Of a stretch of DNA of 64,000 bases, positions 30,371 to 40,794 are shown in pieces (the stretch's first letter is position 1; each line of letters opens with the position of its first letter). The stretch comes from Earliella scabrosa (taxonomy: Eukaryota > Basidiomycota > Agaricomycetes > Polyporales > Polyporaceae), in contig JABYQQ010000003.1 in assembly GCA_022605405.1 (NCBI GenBank), forward strand, positions 2,232,001-2,296,000, written 5' to 3'. Under the pieces are notes generated by a model. It was not told the origin of the DNA, did not search any database, and saw nothing but the letters and a program-made list of their open reading frames with translations. A program made the position numbers and the translations under genes.

Positions 30371-31376
30371 TGTTGTGCACCTGCACCGGCCATGCCCCGA
30401 TTTCGTCGACCCGCGCTCTGCGACGCGCCTTCGCGCGAACCCTTCGCGCGACCTTCCCGCGGACGGCAGCCGCGCCCCACCAGCCTTCCGACTGCGCGCG
30501 GCCCTACCACACGAAAACACGCGCGACTTCGAGACCCCTTCATTTCCCCCGACGGTCCGGTCGGAGCTCCGCAACGCGAGGGACGAGGCAGCCTCGGACG
30601 CACGTTCCGCGAGCCAAGGATGCGGAAGAACATCGCGCGCGGGGGCCGCGAGCGCGGCATTCGACCGAGTCATGCGAAGCTGGCCACTCACGAGCTTGCG
30701 AGCTATCGCGACCGACGGACGAGACTTGGGAGCGCGAGGACGCGATCGTGCGGAGGGACGTGCCGAGGATCGAGGGCACAGCCACCGTCCGGTAGCCTCG
30801 AGGCTGATTCGTCGAGAGGCGAGATTGCGATCGAAGACCGCGTTTGAGGGTGACGGGACGGGGATGTGGCGAAGGCACGCGCAGTTGGGAGAGGATCAGG
30901 CGGACGGTGCGGGCGGTGGAAGGGTTGATACGAGAAGTTTTTCGGTTGTCGCGTTCCGGAGTTGCGGACGGTCGCAGGACCGTGTAGTTAGAGTAGTGCG
31001 AGGGCAGGAGCCCCGCAGGATCGAATCCCCCACCCATCGAGACTCAGCGAATAGGCGTGCATTTGCGTCTGCGTTTGCGTCTGCGACAGCGACTTGCGTT
31101 TGCGCCTGCGATTTGCGTTCTTCTCATCTCGAAACACCGTCCTGCGGGTTCCCTCCGCAGAGCTTGAGTTAGCCACACCCCTTCGAGCTCTCTTCCATAG
31201 TCTTCCCCCGCGGTCTCTGCGATCCTTCGCAAGAGCCTTTCGAGAGTCGACTCCGCGTCCGCGTCCTGCGAACCCGGGAACCAGATCCCCTACCTCGCAC
31301 CACCTTCTCGAGTTCTTGGTTTCTTAGTGTGGTTTAGTTGTTTCTTTCCGCACACAGAGCCGGAGCACACCCATCA
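30371..31376 (+). repeat. 3' LTR of gypsy element
   Basis: 1,006 bp copy of 18120-19125, differing at 31061 and 31231 (both A here, G in the 5' LTR; both in a former CG dinucleotide). Confidence 0.95.
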
Positions 31377-31456
31377 TCGTTTGCATTACATTGTACATAT
31401 TGCAAGAACCTGGACTTGACCTTTGCCTGCGTCGCTGAGGAAGCTGCGAAGAATAA

Positions 31457-31986
31457 CTATTTGTGATCAATTTCCATCGGCATCGTGCTTGGCTGCGAAG
31501 GCGGGGCAGGAGCAGGAGAAGACGCAGGAGCAGCAGAGGGTAAGGCGCGCTCGGCTGAGATGGACCCTCCAGATCACGGCGGCGGGAGTCGTCGATGGAC
31601 CCGCCACAACGAGCCTGAAGAAGGCCGCCGTACTGGCCCGCTCTTCGCAGGCGCTTCCACCGACGGGCGGGGTGGCGTCCTGCGAGGCGGGGCGCGACTG
31701 GGAGCAGCAGCGGGTCTCCCCAGCCCGACTTTGCTCGGTGAAGCCTCCGCCATGATGGACTTCATGTCGACCTTTGGCGCAGACGTAACCGTCTTCCATC
31801 CACTGAGCGGTCTCGCCGGGGACTCGCTGTCGCTCGGTACGCGCGATGGGGGACCCGGAGCAGCGATTGGCGTGACCGTCCCCCGCCGCGGGGGTCTCAG
31901 GCTCGTCCATCATGAGAACCTCGTCGTCGGGGATGCCCGTCACGACCTGATGCGCGCTGAACGTCGGGCGCAGCATCGGGCTGTTG
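31457..31986 (-). pseudogene. 3' part of a disrupted BTB-domain protein gene
   Basis: Minus-strand continuation of the BTB gene whose 5' part lies at 36240-37350, on the other side of the LINE. Across a single copy of the 15 bp target site the frame reads on (ASAPNSPMLRPTFSAHQVVT, then GIPDDEVLMMDEPE). Further lesions follow: near 31788 an apparent 4 bp duplication (TGGATGGA) moves the reading from the QWMEDG frame to one giving WKTVTSAPKVDMKSIMAEA, and a TGA interrupts the tail near 31574 before a protein-like end (MPMEIDHK, stop 31457-31459). The segment is Pro/Ser-rich linker and C-terminal tail. Confidence 0.65.
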
Positions 31987-32001
31987 GGCGCCGACGCGTT
32001 C
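31987..32001 (+). repeat. Target-site duplication of LINE, left
   Basis: GGCGCCGACGCGTTC, identical to 36225-36239; directly abuts the T run. Confidence 0.88.
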
Positions 32002-32171
32002 TTTTTTTTTTTTTTTGCTCATTGTGATTATCCCTGCTTCGAATACATGCGTGCTTGTACTCCTACGGGACCCGCGGCGTAAGCCAGAGCGGGCGATACA
32101 ACTTATGGTAGCGTGGGGAGAGTGGTCCTGTCCAAAGCGGACGGCGATGGTGAGAGGCCGGGCATGGGCGC

Positions 32172-35100
32172 TCAGGCATGTGTGAGAGGGGCGTCTGCAA
32201 ACGTGAACGCCAAGGGGTGGGTTTCGAGGAAGTCGAGGATGAGGGGGAAGGGATCGAGCTCGCCCAGGTAGTCGTCCCAGGTGAGCGAGTACGGGGTGCG
32301 GGGGTAGAACGTGCACCTGTTGAAGACATGGCGCCGCGTCTGCAGTTCGGGCCGGTCACACGTGCAGTGCGTGGGCTGTTCGGGGAAGAACCGGAGTCGG
32401 TATGCACCCGTGGGTGCGTGGTCCGTTAGGCAACGCACCATACGCGCACACAGGGACTTTGAGGAGCCAATGCGCTTTACCGGGTAATTGCCAGTGTGTG
32501 TGACAACACGCAAGGCTGGATGCTGGGGGTATCGTCGTCCCCAGTACTTCGGGCCGCGCGCTGCGAGCCTCCAATCCTCGCGGGCGTTGTCCGTGATGGT
32601 GAAGCGGGCATATGTAAGGGAAATGGGGCATGGTCGGGGGACGGGAACGGCGGGGTCGTCCACTGCCGGTCCCACGGCCTCGTCAATGCGTTCGTTGAGG
32701 TCGACGTCGCGATGTGATGGACAGTACGAGAAGCACAGCTTCCGGGCTGGGTCGCCGTCGAGCCACGTGCGGATGTTTGTGCACGCCTTGAGGGAGATAC
32801 TCTGGCCGGCGTGAAGGTGGGGTTCCAGGATGGTCTTCACGGCTGACTCGCCGTCAGAGAAGATGTGGATAGTGTTGAATCCGGCACCACAAGCATAGGC
32901 AAGTGCCATGCCCAGCGCCACTAGTTCCTGAGAGCCCGGCCCGCAGCAACCATGCGCGCGTGAATGCGAGCTGCGCCGTGGTATGCATGGTACCCTGCAG
33001 CGGACTTCCCGTACATAGGAAAGGCGCTGCCATCGGTGAAGATGTAGAGGGTGTCGGGATCATCGCAGCATGCTTGAATGCGAGGTAGCAGCACATTTGC
33101 GATCCAGGTGTCGAGCTCATCCGAGCTCTTCTTCGGGTGCTCAAGGAAGAACTCGATGCGGCTCTCGTGAGTGTCGACAAGGCGCAGGCCCGGGCAGCAC
33201 TCAGGATGCAGGGGGTCGAATGTCTCTGTCACCAAGCCAAAGGACTTCGGCGCGTGAGAGAGAGGGATGGTGTCAACAGGCTTTGAGAGTTCTGCCGGGA
33301 ATCGCGTGAATGGAGCCCCGTCCACCCGCCCGAGGCAATTGGGAAACAGGGCAGCCACTGGATGTGTGCCCATAAGAGTGCGGATACGTAGGAAATATCG
33401 CTCTTGCAGTTTCCGGACGCATGACTCCGCCAAACGCCTCCAGCGCACCAGCCGGAGTTGTGCGGAACCCTCCAGTGATCCACCGCATGGCCTCGTTATG
33501 CGCAGTACGCAGCGGAGCCATGCGTGTCTTGGAGCGAGACGTGTACCACACCTGACAGCCGTATGTCATGAGAGGCAGCACGCAGGAGATGTAGAGCCGA
33601 CGCTTCTGGGGAGGGGAGAGGCCGTGGATGGAGTTCCCCAGCATGAGCATGGACTGGACGGTCGAGCGTGCGGCCTGGGAGTAGTGTGCAATATGATGGC
33701 GAAAGGTCAGCTCGGGGTCCAGGAAGAACCCCAGCCACCTCCACCGCTTCTTCGGCTTGAGGGGAGACTCGTGCGTGAACGGTCCGCGCATGAGTCGGAT
33801 GTCGAGAGGCTTGTGGTCGTTACGCATACGCGCGGATATGAAGTGGCAGGCCTCCGTCTTCTCGTGCTCGACTACGAGCCCGAGTTGACCGAGAACCCGC
33901 TCGGCCTTGTGATATGCTTCAACCAGAAGCAGGTTGTTGATGGCAATATGCTCAGAGGTGGCTGTGAGGAGCCCGTCGTCGACATAGAACTTCAAGTCTG
34001 TCTCCGACTGGGCGGTGGATACGGGATATAGCACATGGAGTGCTGGGGAGACGTAGATTCCGGAGAGAACAGGGGAGAGAGCAGAGCCCTGGCCCACTCC
34101 AACACCGGGCGCTGCGAACTCGGGTGAGCGGGCATTCCCCCACACGAACGACGTAGAGCGTCCTTCAAGGTATGACCTGAAGAAGACGACGTATGCTCGG
34201 TTGAAGCCATAGCGCTCTAGGATGCGTGCAAGCATTTCGTGCTGCACAGAAGGAAAGAACTGAGCGACGTCGAAGGCCAGACATGATGTGACTAGACCCT
34301 GACGCCACCCCATACGGATGTGTGTTACGAGCGTGGACACGGCATCCACTGTTGAGCGCTGTTTGGTGCCTCCAAACTGGTTCGGGTGCAGCAGGCCAAA
34401 CTTGTTGCACTCGAAGTGGAGTCGCTCTGCGAGAATGCGCTCCGCCAGCTTGCCAATGCAACTGAGGAGAACGATCGGGCGGTACGCCTTGATGCAAGAG
34501 TAATCAGCCTTGTGAGGCTTTGGGATGACGACGGAGACAGCCCGCTTGAATTGTTCAGGCCAGTGACCAAGCGTGAGGCAGCCGTTGTAGATCGCTAGCA
34601 AGACCTCAGCAAAGTGAGGGTCACCAGCGAGGGAGCGGAGATGGGACCATCGTATGTGATCCCACCCCGGTGCCGAGTTGCGAGCGGCCTTGAGAGCATC
34701 CCGGAGCTCGCGGTATGAGATAGGCGGACACTCGCGCTCTTCGTGTGGATCCACCTGATCGAGAATGGAGAAGTCAACCGTGCGGTTGGCTGCCGAGTGG
34801 AATGTGGAGTCCAGCGCAGCCCACAGCTCGTTCTGCGTGCGGACTGGCTGGCCCCCATGGACAATGGCTGAATACATAGGCAGAGCGCGCGGGCGAGTCC
34901 AGGAGACAAGGTCCCAGACGCGCTTCTTGGTCTCTGCAACCTCCGTAATGCGTCGGTCGAAGAACTCGCGTTTCGCCGCACGTAGAGTGGCCAGATAGGC
35001 GCGCCGCGCAAGATGTTCGCGGTCGCGCGCAGCATGGAGCAGAGCCGCATGGCGTATCCGCTCTGCAAGGTCCGCTCCCCGGGGAAAGTGGCGCGCGATG

Positions 35101-35318
35101 ACGCGGGACTCATTGACCGCAAGGCGGTAGTGATCCCTCGCCTCCGTGCACTCGTTGGTCCACCAGGAGCATGTGTGAAGGGTTCTCTTGCGAGGCCCAC
35201 CAGCATAGGTCCAGGGCAGGTTTGGCGCTTGGGTACGGCCGTAGGTCGCAGCAATCCTCGGGCGGCCAATTGGCCTCCCCAATTGGTATGCAGTGAAGCG
35301 CCGGCCGAAGCCTTCCAA
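32172..35318 (-). pseudogene. LINE reverse transcriptase-RNase H, frameshifted
   Basis: Read on the minus strand. RT block 35318 to about 33430, with AYRPIVLLSCIGKLAERILA, HPNQFGGTKQRSTVDA, AFDVAQFFPSVQH, GVGQGSALSPVLSGIYV and the catalytic FYVDD (near 34000). A frameshift near 33430 moves to the next frame (RKLQERYFLRIRTLMGTHPV), running to RNase H motif IFTDGSAF. A second shift near 32930 leads to SQELVALGMALAYACG, HIFSDGESAV and SHRDVDLNERIDE. The end has a Cys/His cluster (CTCDRPELQTRRHVFNRC), usual after the RNase H domain of such LINEs. Stop at 32172. The N-terminal endonuclease expected before RT is absent. Confidence 0.85.
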
Positions 35319-35879
35319 CTGGGTGAGAGGGGTGCGCTGCTTTCAGCCGAAGCCTGCCTAGCGACCGGGCCACCTGCCCCCGTGATTTGATCCGAAGATC
35401 TCCCTAGTCACTGTCACATGGTATCAACTTAAGCCCGGACACCCAATTACCAGGGCCGAACCGACAGAGGATTTAGACCTCTCGGGCCGGAATCAGGAGA
35501 CTGTCCTGATCCGCCACGGCCCACGGTTGACCCCGACTCGGCACGCCGCCGCAGCTAGGGATTTCACCGCTTCCCGTTCCCAGGCAGATGGTTCGCTGAT
35601 GCCGGCCGGCGCGGATCCCCATCTGTCCCAAGTCTCTGTCTCGCCGGCGGTGACCCGATCAGTGTAATCGGGAGTTTCCGGCCGACTAACCGCCCGGCCA
35701 GGCGCTAGGCTCTGCTAGGCTCTGTAGCCGGGCCCCGGTGTCCTGTCTTCCGTAGAAGTCGGATGGTTCTTACAACCGTTCCGGGAATTATACAGACCCC
35801 TATCCTTTCGGACCCTCCCGGGCATCCCCGGCCGGAGATTTGGGGATGGGAACCCTATTTGTGATTTATTCGCCGGGTT

Positions 35880-36160
35880 CCCAGGCTACCAGCTTCCGTA
35901 CTCATCTTTCGCACCTCCTTTACCAAGGGAACCGGCGAGAAATCTTACAAAGCCAGATTTCAGTCGGAGTTTCGAGCTTCCGTATTCATCTTGCAAACCT
36001 CCTTTACCAAGGGAGGGCTCGGCTCCAGGCTTCCCGCAGACTCCGACAAGCGGAGCTCGAGTTTGAGAGGGCGAGCCTCTCTGTGCGCGTGAATCACGTG
36101 TGTGATGCCCGAGCTTCCGTACTCATCTTTCACACCCGCTTTACCATGGCGGGGCTCGAA
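35880..36160 (-). repeat. Three copies of a ~40 bp repeat in the LINE 5' region
   Basis: On the plus strand each copy reads roughly AGCTTCCGTACTCATCTT, then T/G-C-A, then CCTCCTTTACCAAGG. Copies start at about 35890, 35972 and 36112. The last is more diverged (CCCGCTTTACCATGG). They sit in the non-coding leader and could be promoter monomers. Confidence 0.65.
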
Positions 36161-36222
36161 CACCGGCACTCGCGACCTGCGAGAGGGAAGGACGGTGCGT
36201 TAGGCCACTACCCCACGCGTCC
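36150..36222 (-). other. tRNA-like pol III promoter at the LINE 5' end
   Basis: Reading the minus strand from 36222: a box A-like TGGGGTAGTGG about 10 bases in, and a box B-like TGTTCGAGCCC about 50 bases later, the spacing of a tRNA gene. The T-arm stem does not pair properly, so it is not a functional tRNA; a tRNA-derived SINE-type head is more likely. Confidence 0.5.
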
Positions 36223-36224
36223 CC

Positions 36225-36239
36225 GGCGCCGACGCGTTC
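36225..36239 (+). repeat. Target-site duplication of LINE, right
   Basis: GGCGCCGACGCGTTC, identical to 31987-32001. Confidence 0.88.
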
Positions 36240-37350
36240 GACTGTCTGTTCGCGCGCTTGCCCGGCCCAGGCGGAGACAGCCTCGGGGAGTCCCTAAACG
36301 CCCCGGGGCGGAACGAGGGCACGATCGGCTGCGGGGATGTCCTGCAGCGCGAGCCAGTCGCCCCAGGTCTCCATCGCCTTGTCGACGATGCGCGTCGAGC
36401 GCGAGACGGGGTACTTGCGCGCCTGCTTGGCGCGCACGAACGCGGAGAGCTGCTTGGCGAGGTCCGGGGCGAGGTCCTCGAGCATGCGGCTCTCGAGGAA
36501 GACCTCCATGTTGATCGCTATGTACTTCTGCACGAGACGGACGAGGGCAGTCGCGTGGTAGTGCGTCGCGTCGGTCAGCACGGAGCAGGCGTTGTTGATC
36601 CACACGCGCTTCATGATGACCCACGAGCAGATCCACTGGCAGCATGAGCCGGTCGAGATGTAGTTCGTTCTGCATTCCCTCGTCAGTTACCAGCGAAGCA
36701 CTAGTGGGATGAGGTTGCTCACCGCGACAGCCATGACCTCGAACACAAAGTCGATAAGTTCCTCAGCAGAGCGGACATGCTCGACGACGTCAAAGATCCC
36801 CTTCTCGCTGGCACCCCAGCAGAGGTACTTAGTGGCAGAGCCGCAGAGGTACTTGAGCACCGCCTCCACCGCGCGCCACTTCATGTGCTTCAAGTTGACC
36901 ACGACAGTGCCCTCGGGCGTCCATCGCTTGCTCGTCCAGTCCTTGCCGTCGAAGAACGCGGCGAAGAATGGCGAACGTGAGCGCAAGATCACCGAATGGC
37001 AAGAGACCCCCCGGTCCGCTAGCTGCAACACGATGTCCGGTGCAAGGGGACGGCGGAGGCGTGCCCCGGCAACTTCAGCCTGCCAGTGGTTGATCGAGAA
37101 TAGTCGCTGCATGTCACCGCCAGCGTGAACCTAGGGACAGTGGACTCGCTTGACGCTGACGTCGGACAGGGCAGGGAGGTCCAGGATGGAGGCGAGAGTC
37201 TGCACCTCGTTCTTGATCTGCTCGAGCAGGTTTGGCCTTGAGCTGCTCGAGCTGCTTCTGGCTGGCATGGGCGATTCTATGATCCCAAACGGCCAACGGC
37301 TCGTCCGAGTAGAGATAGGTCAGGAGGAACGCAAACCACGAGGTCGGCGT
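36240..37350 (-). pseudogene. 5' part of a disrupted BTB-domain protein gene
   Basis: Minus-strand BTB/POZ-type protein of the basidiomycete RCC1-BTB (IBtk-like) kind. Recognisable blocks, in order: FLLTYLYSDEPLAVWDHRIA, SQKQLEQLKAK, LEQIKNEVQTLASILDLPAL, HSVILRSRSPFFAAFFDGKD, WTPEGTVVVNLKHMKWRAVE, ELIDFVFEVMAVANELHLDR, then a helical BACK-like region (CSVLTDATHYHATALVRLVQ, NMEVFLESRMLEDLAPDLAK). A normal intron separates VMAVA from NELHLDR. Frame breaks occur near 37230 (after LEQLKAK) and near 36640, where about 7 extra bases separate LML from ICSWVIMKRV. The N-terminal repeats expected in such proteins are not visible upstream. Together with the LINE insertion the gene cannot be functional. 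Confidence 0.75.
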
Positions 37351-38003
37351 CGTGATTCATTCTGCAGAAATCGGCTCTTGACAGTGATCCTCATCCAATA
37401 GACAGAACAAGGGTTCCGCCACGATGAACTCGCTCCGCCCTGAGGAAGTAAAGGCTGGCTTGCGAGCCTACTCCGCCCCTCACCGCCTCCCATACACTAC
37501 ATTCCCTTACTAGTACGCGTCCTGCGCTCCACGGTCTGCGGCTAGGCCTGCCTGGTTCACAGTCGCTAGATTCACCGGAGCGTGCAGGGCCAGCTTGGTG
37601 ACGGTGGACCACGGGGGTTTGATTACAACGCCGACTCGGGGCCAGTATCATCTTGTTTTCCAATGTACGCATGCGTTGCTATCGGTGCGCCAAGCCTCAG
37701 TGTGTCAATATCATGAATGACCTGAAACCGTCAACCGTAGAAGCCTTCCAATTTCCAGTACTTCACAGTACTTAAGCTTGTTCAGTATCGCCCCAGAGTG
37801 TTCGGTCAGTTGATTATCTGACTTTCGGCCCTCAACCTTGCCACTGGTGTCGATCGCGGCACTCAGACATTGGGGTTGAGATCATCAGGTCATACAATCC
37901 ATGCACATAGTCTAACATATAGAGTCCGTCCATAACATTACATCCTCCTCGCCGTGCCTAACTCCAGCACACACACAACACACCCAACATCGCCATCAAC
38001 GTC
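37351..38003. other. Intergenic region, no gene seen
   Basis: Holds the upstream remains of the BTB gene region and the 3' flank of VPS27. A 93-codon minus ORF (37391-37672) has no recognisable features. Confidence 0.5.
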
Positions 38004-40471
38004 CTACAGGTCGATCAACAGCGCCTCCTTCCGCTCCGGCTCAGGCGGCCCCGCGCTGAAGCCCGCATAGCCTTGCATCTGCGGAGGAGCAGTCGGCACC
38101 TGTGGGAAGCTCGGAAGCGGGACCGACATCTGCTGGAGCTGTTGCAGTTGCGACGGTGCGTGGGACGACGGGGACGGCTGCTGGTGGGGCTGGTACAGAT
38201 GATGAGCGGACGAGCCGAGGGTGTTTGACCGGGCGAGGTGGCCGTTTGCCTGGGCGGGCTGGTATCCCGACATGGTGTTGGACCGTGATAGCGCGGGTGC
38301 TGACGGGGCCTGCTGTTGCAGCTGAGGCTGGCTGGCCAGTGGGGGAGGTGGTGCGGAGGCGGTGGCAGACTGGGGCGGTGGAACGGTTTGATACGATGCG
38401 GGAGGTGGGACAGGCGCGGGAGTGGGCGCTGCGCCGTACTGAGGCACGCTGACCGGGGGTGGCGACATCGCGGCGTAGGGCAAACCTTCTTGACCGTATC
38501 GTTGTTGGAGCGTCGGCGGGGAGCTGGGTGGCAGGACGGACATTCCTTGAGCCTGGTACATCGACTGCGAGGGGTGCTCGGAGGTCGGTGAGGTCACATA
38601 GGCGCCATTCGGTTGCGGGGTAGGGGCGGACGGTGTAGGGGAGAAGTATGAGGCTTGGGCGGGCGGCGCCGACGCGGCTTGCACAGGTGTTGTGGGCACT
38701 TGCTGCACCTGGCCTTGAGGGCCTGCCTGCCATTGACCGTAGGTTCCATTTACAGGTTGGTACTGCGACGGCGGGGCTGCGGATGGACCTGCTCTCCAGT
38801 ATGGGTGCGAAAGCTGTTCGGTCAGAAGCTTGTCGTACAGTTTCACCGCTTGCGAGAGCTTCTCGTGCATGTCCACCAGGAGTTCTAGCGAGCAGAGGCT
38901 AGGGTTAGCAACAGCTGTTATGAGAGGGGATATGTACGTACGTTCTTTCCGACTAGTGTCATTCAGACTCATCGCGAGCTTGGGTCGCAAAGCATTCGCC
39001 TTATCGAAAAGTTCCGTGACAGCAGGGTACCGTGAAAGATCCCTACCACCCTGAGCCTGCACCTGCTCGACCGTTTGATTGAATGTGAGGATGGCATCGG
39101 TCTCCAGTGGCTCCAGGTCATAGTTAGGTATGTGAGGTAACCTCGGCTTGGGGGTGGCACTTGAGGGTGGGTACGACTGAGCATAACCAGGCCGTGTCTC
39201 AGACGACACGTACGGAGACCGATCAGATGCGTCGATGACAATAGGAGCACTGGGCCTCGGCGCAGATGCTTCGCGCAAACTAGCTTCAATAGCTGCCTTG
39301 AGGTCGGGGTCATCCTCTTCTTCGCGGGAGTACGAGGAGGATGCGTATGGACGCGTTGCGCGATCGACAATAGGAGGTTCGGACGATTGCCAAGGTGACG
39401 GGGATGGTACATAGCCAGGGCGATGACCGCCAGCGGCGCCAACTTCTTCTAGTGATAGTTGAATGGCGCGTTGCAGCTCTGCGTCATAAAAGTCGCGCGC
39501 TGAACGGTGTCGCGATGAAGAGACACTTTGCGAAGACCGGTGCGTCCTGGTGTGGTGTCAAGAGTGGTCATGGACAAACGAGATATGTGGACGTACTTAT
39601 GGGACTTCTTGTTCAACTTGGTGTAACAGGTATCACACACACGAACCTCCTGCGTGATGCCAAAGTGCGGCAGTGCCATCGACTTGGATGAACATTGCTG
39701 GTCAAAGACCAATCCACAATTCCGACAATGGTGCTTCCGATTTGTGAACGTGAATGCAGTCCGACAGCGCAAGCAGACGTCGGAGTCGATCCATTCTGGC
39801 GCCGTCTGTGTGTCGACCATGGCGGACGCGGTGACGGCAGGATCACGAGGAGGGAAGTTGAAGCCTGAACGGGAACCGTCACACACACCGCCCTTGAACA
39901 TGACGGAGTCGGACTCACCTTCACGCTGTAGTGTCCTGTACACTTCACCCACGTAGCTCAAACTCGGCTTCCCCTCGAATGCAATGGCCCAGTCCTGTAC
40001 CAGCCTGAGGATCTTGCTCTTGACGTCATGATTGAGACCCGGCATCTTGAGTATGGACACGAGATTGTCCATGAATTCGCGAGAGGCAACCTCAATGAGG
40101 AATGCGTCTCCGCCGTTCTTGATGCAGATGTCGGTCAACTAGAAGACATATTAGCAAGCACGCGTAATCGACTGCGGCGTATGCACATACACTGAGAGCG
40201 AGAAGTTGGACGTTTGGATTCTTGTGTCCGAGTCGACGCTTCAAAGCCCGCATGGCATCTTTGGGATGCACTGACTTGGAACGAATCTGGTCACATATTT
40301 CGAGGTTGAGCGCAATGTCCTCTGCACCGCTCGGCAGGAGCTCGGACGTCGCCTTGTCTGGTGATCGAGGTGAGTGCGAGGGGAGACGAGCGAGGGGGTC
40401 GAGCAGCACATACCGACGGCGTCGTCGAGCTGGGACGTTCCCCACAAGAGCGAGCTGAGATAGGAAGTCAT
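38004..40471 (-). CDS. VPS27: VPS27, ESCRT-0 subunit (VHS-FYVE-UIM)
   Basis: Endosomal sorting protein binding PI3P and ubiquitinated cargo. ATG 40471 gives [19 protein letters not shown], then after an intron [20 protein letters not shown], the start of a VHS domain that runs to about 39930. The FYVE finger follows at about 39800-39600, with WIDSD, the RKHHCR core and paired cysteines ending VCDTCYTKL. Two ubiquitin-interacting motifs are visible: [14 protein letters not shown] (about 39460) and [15 protein letters not shown] (about 39310). A helical GAT-like region (about 39100-38780) and a long Gln/Pro-rich tail follow, ending KEALLIDL, a possible clathrin-box-like end. About five short introns. 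It is divergent from RPB1, with 323 bp between starts. Confidence 0.92.
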
Positions 40472-40794
40472 GGGAGAGGAAAGAGAGACAGTCCGGGTCC
40501 GGGACAGTTGGTTGTAGCTCTTCAAGCCACTGGCGCCTCTCCTGCTGCGACTGCGAGCAAGCGCGTGACAGTGACCCGCGTCACGGCCGTCACAGAGCGG
40601 TCCCGGCGTCGTGAGCGTTGGCTGAGTCCACCCGCTCCTTGTCCTCGACCACGTCGACGACGTCGGTCTCTGCCCTCTCTCCGCCCCTCATCCCCTCTCT
40701 CTTGCTTGTCTCTGTACCTGGGGCTGTCTATATCCTTCCCTGACGGGCTTTTCCAGCTCTTTACGCCTTCAGCTCCCCTCTCCTGTCGCTCGCC
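40472..40794. promoter_or_regulatory. Divergent VPS27/RPB1 promoter with GTGAC array
   Basis: This 323 bp separates the two start codons. It holds four half-sites arranged as an inverted pair of pairs: GTGAC at 40563 and 40569, and GTCAC at 40578 and 40587, with centre-to-centre symmetry around 40577. The RPB1 side is C/T-rich. The factor is unknown. Confidence 0.5.

Larger units (their letters stand above)
18120..31376 (+). mobile_element. Full-length Ty3/gypsy LTR retrotransposon with antisense gene block
   Basis: 13,257 bp element with two 1,006 bp LTRs starting TGTTG and ending ATCA, flanked by TCGT on both sides (18116-18119 and 31377-31380), probably a 4 bp target duplication. Order on the plus strand: 5' LTR, primer-binding site, gag-protease, pol (RT, RNase H, integrase), a polypurine tract, then about 4.4 kb with three minus-strand genes, a second polypurine tract and the 3' LTR. 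Domain order RT-RNase H-integrase assigns it to Ty3/gypsy; no chromodomain is seen. Gag and pol are intact, and the LTRs differ at two positions, so the insertion is recent and the element may be active. It lies downstream of the coiled-coil gene remnant and does not interrupt a visible exon. Confidence 0.95.
32002..36224 (-). mobile_element. LINE (RT + RNase H type, Tad-like) inserted in BTB gene
   Basis: 4,223 bp non-LTR retrotransposon on the minus strand. Its 3' end is a 15 nt A tail (T run 32002-32016). It is flanked by an exact 15 bp duplication, GGCGCCGACGCGTTC, at 31987-32001 and 36225-36239, so the whole segment inserted as one unit. It carries reverse transcriptase and RNase H but no apurinic endonuclease domain and no ORF1. 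The 5' 900 bp is non-coding, with a tRNA-like start and three repeats. Two frameshifts in the coding part make this copy inactive. Tad-like assignment rests on the RT-RNase H-CCHC order. Confidence 0.85.

Noticed and set aside
32002..32016. T run as a stand-alone microsatellite
   Set aside because: It directly follows the target-site copy and is explained as the A tail of the minus-strand LINE.
36150..36235. A true tRNA gene
   Set aside because: Box-like motifs are present, but the T-arm does not pair and no full cloverleaf can be drawn; kept only as a tRNA-like promoter.
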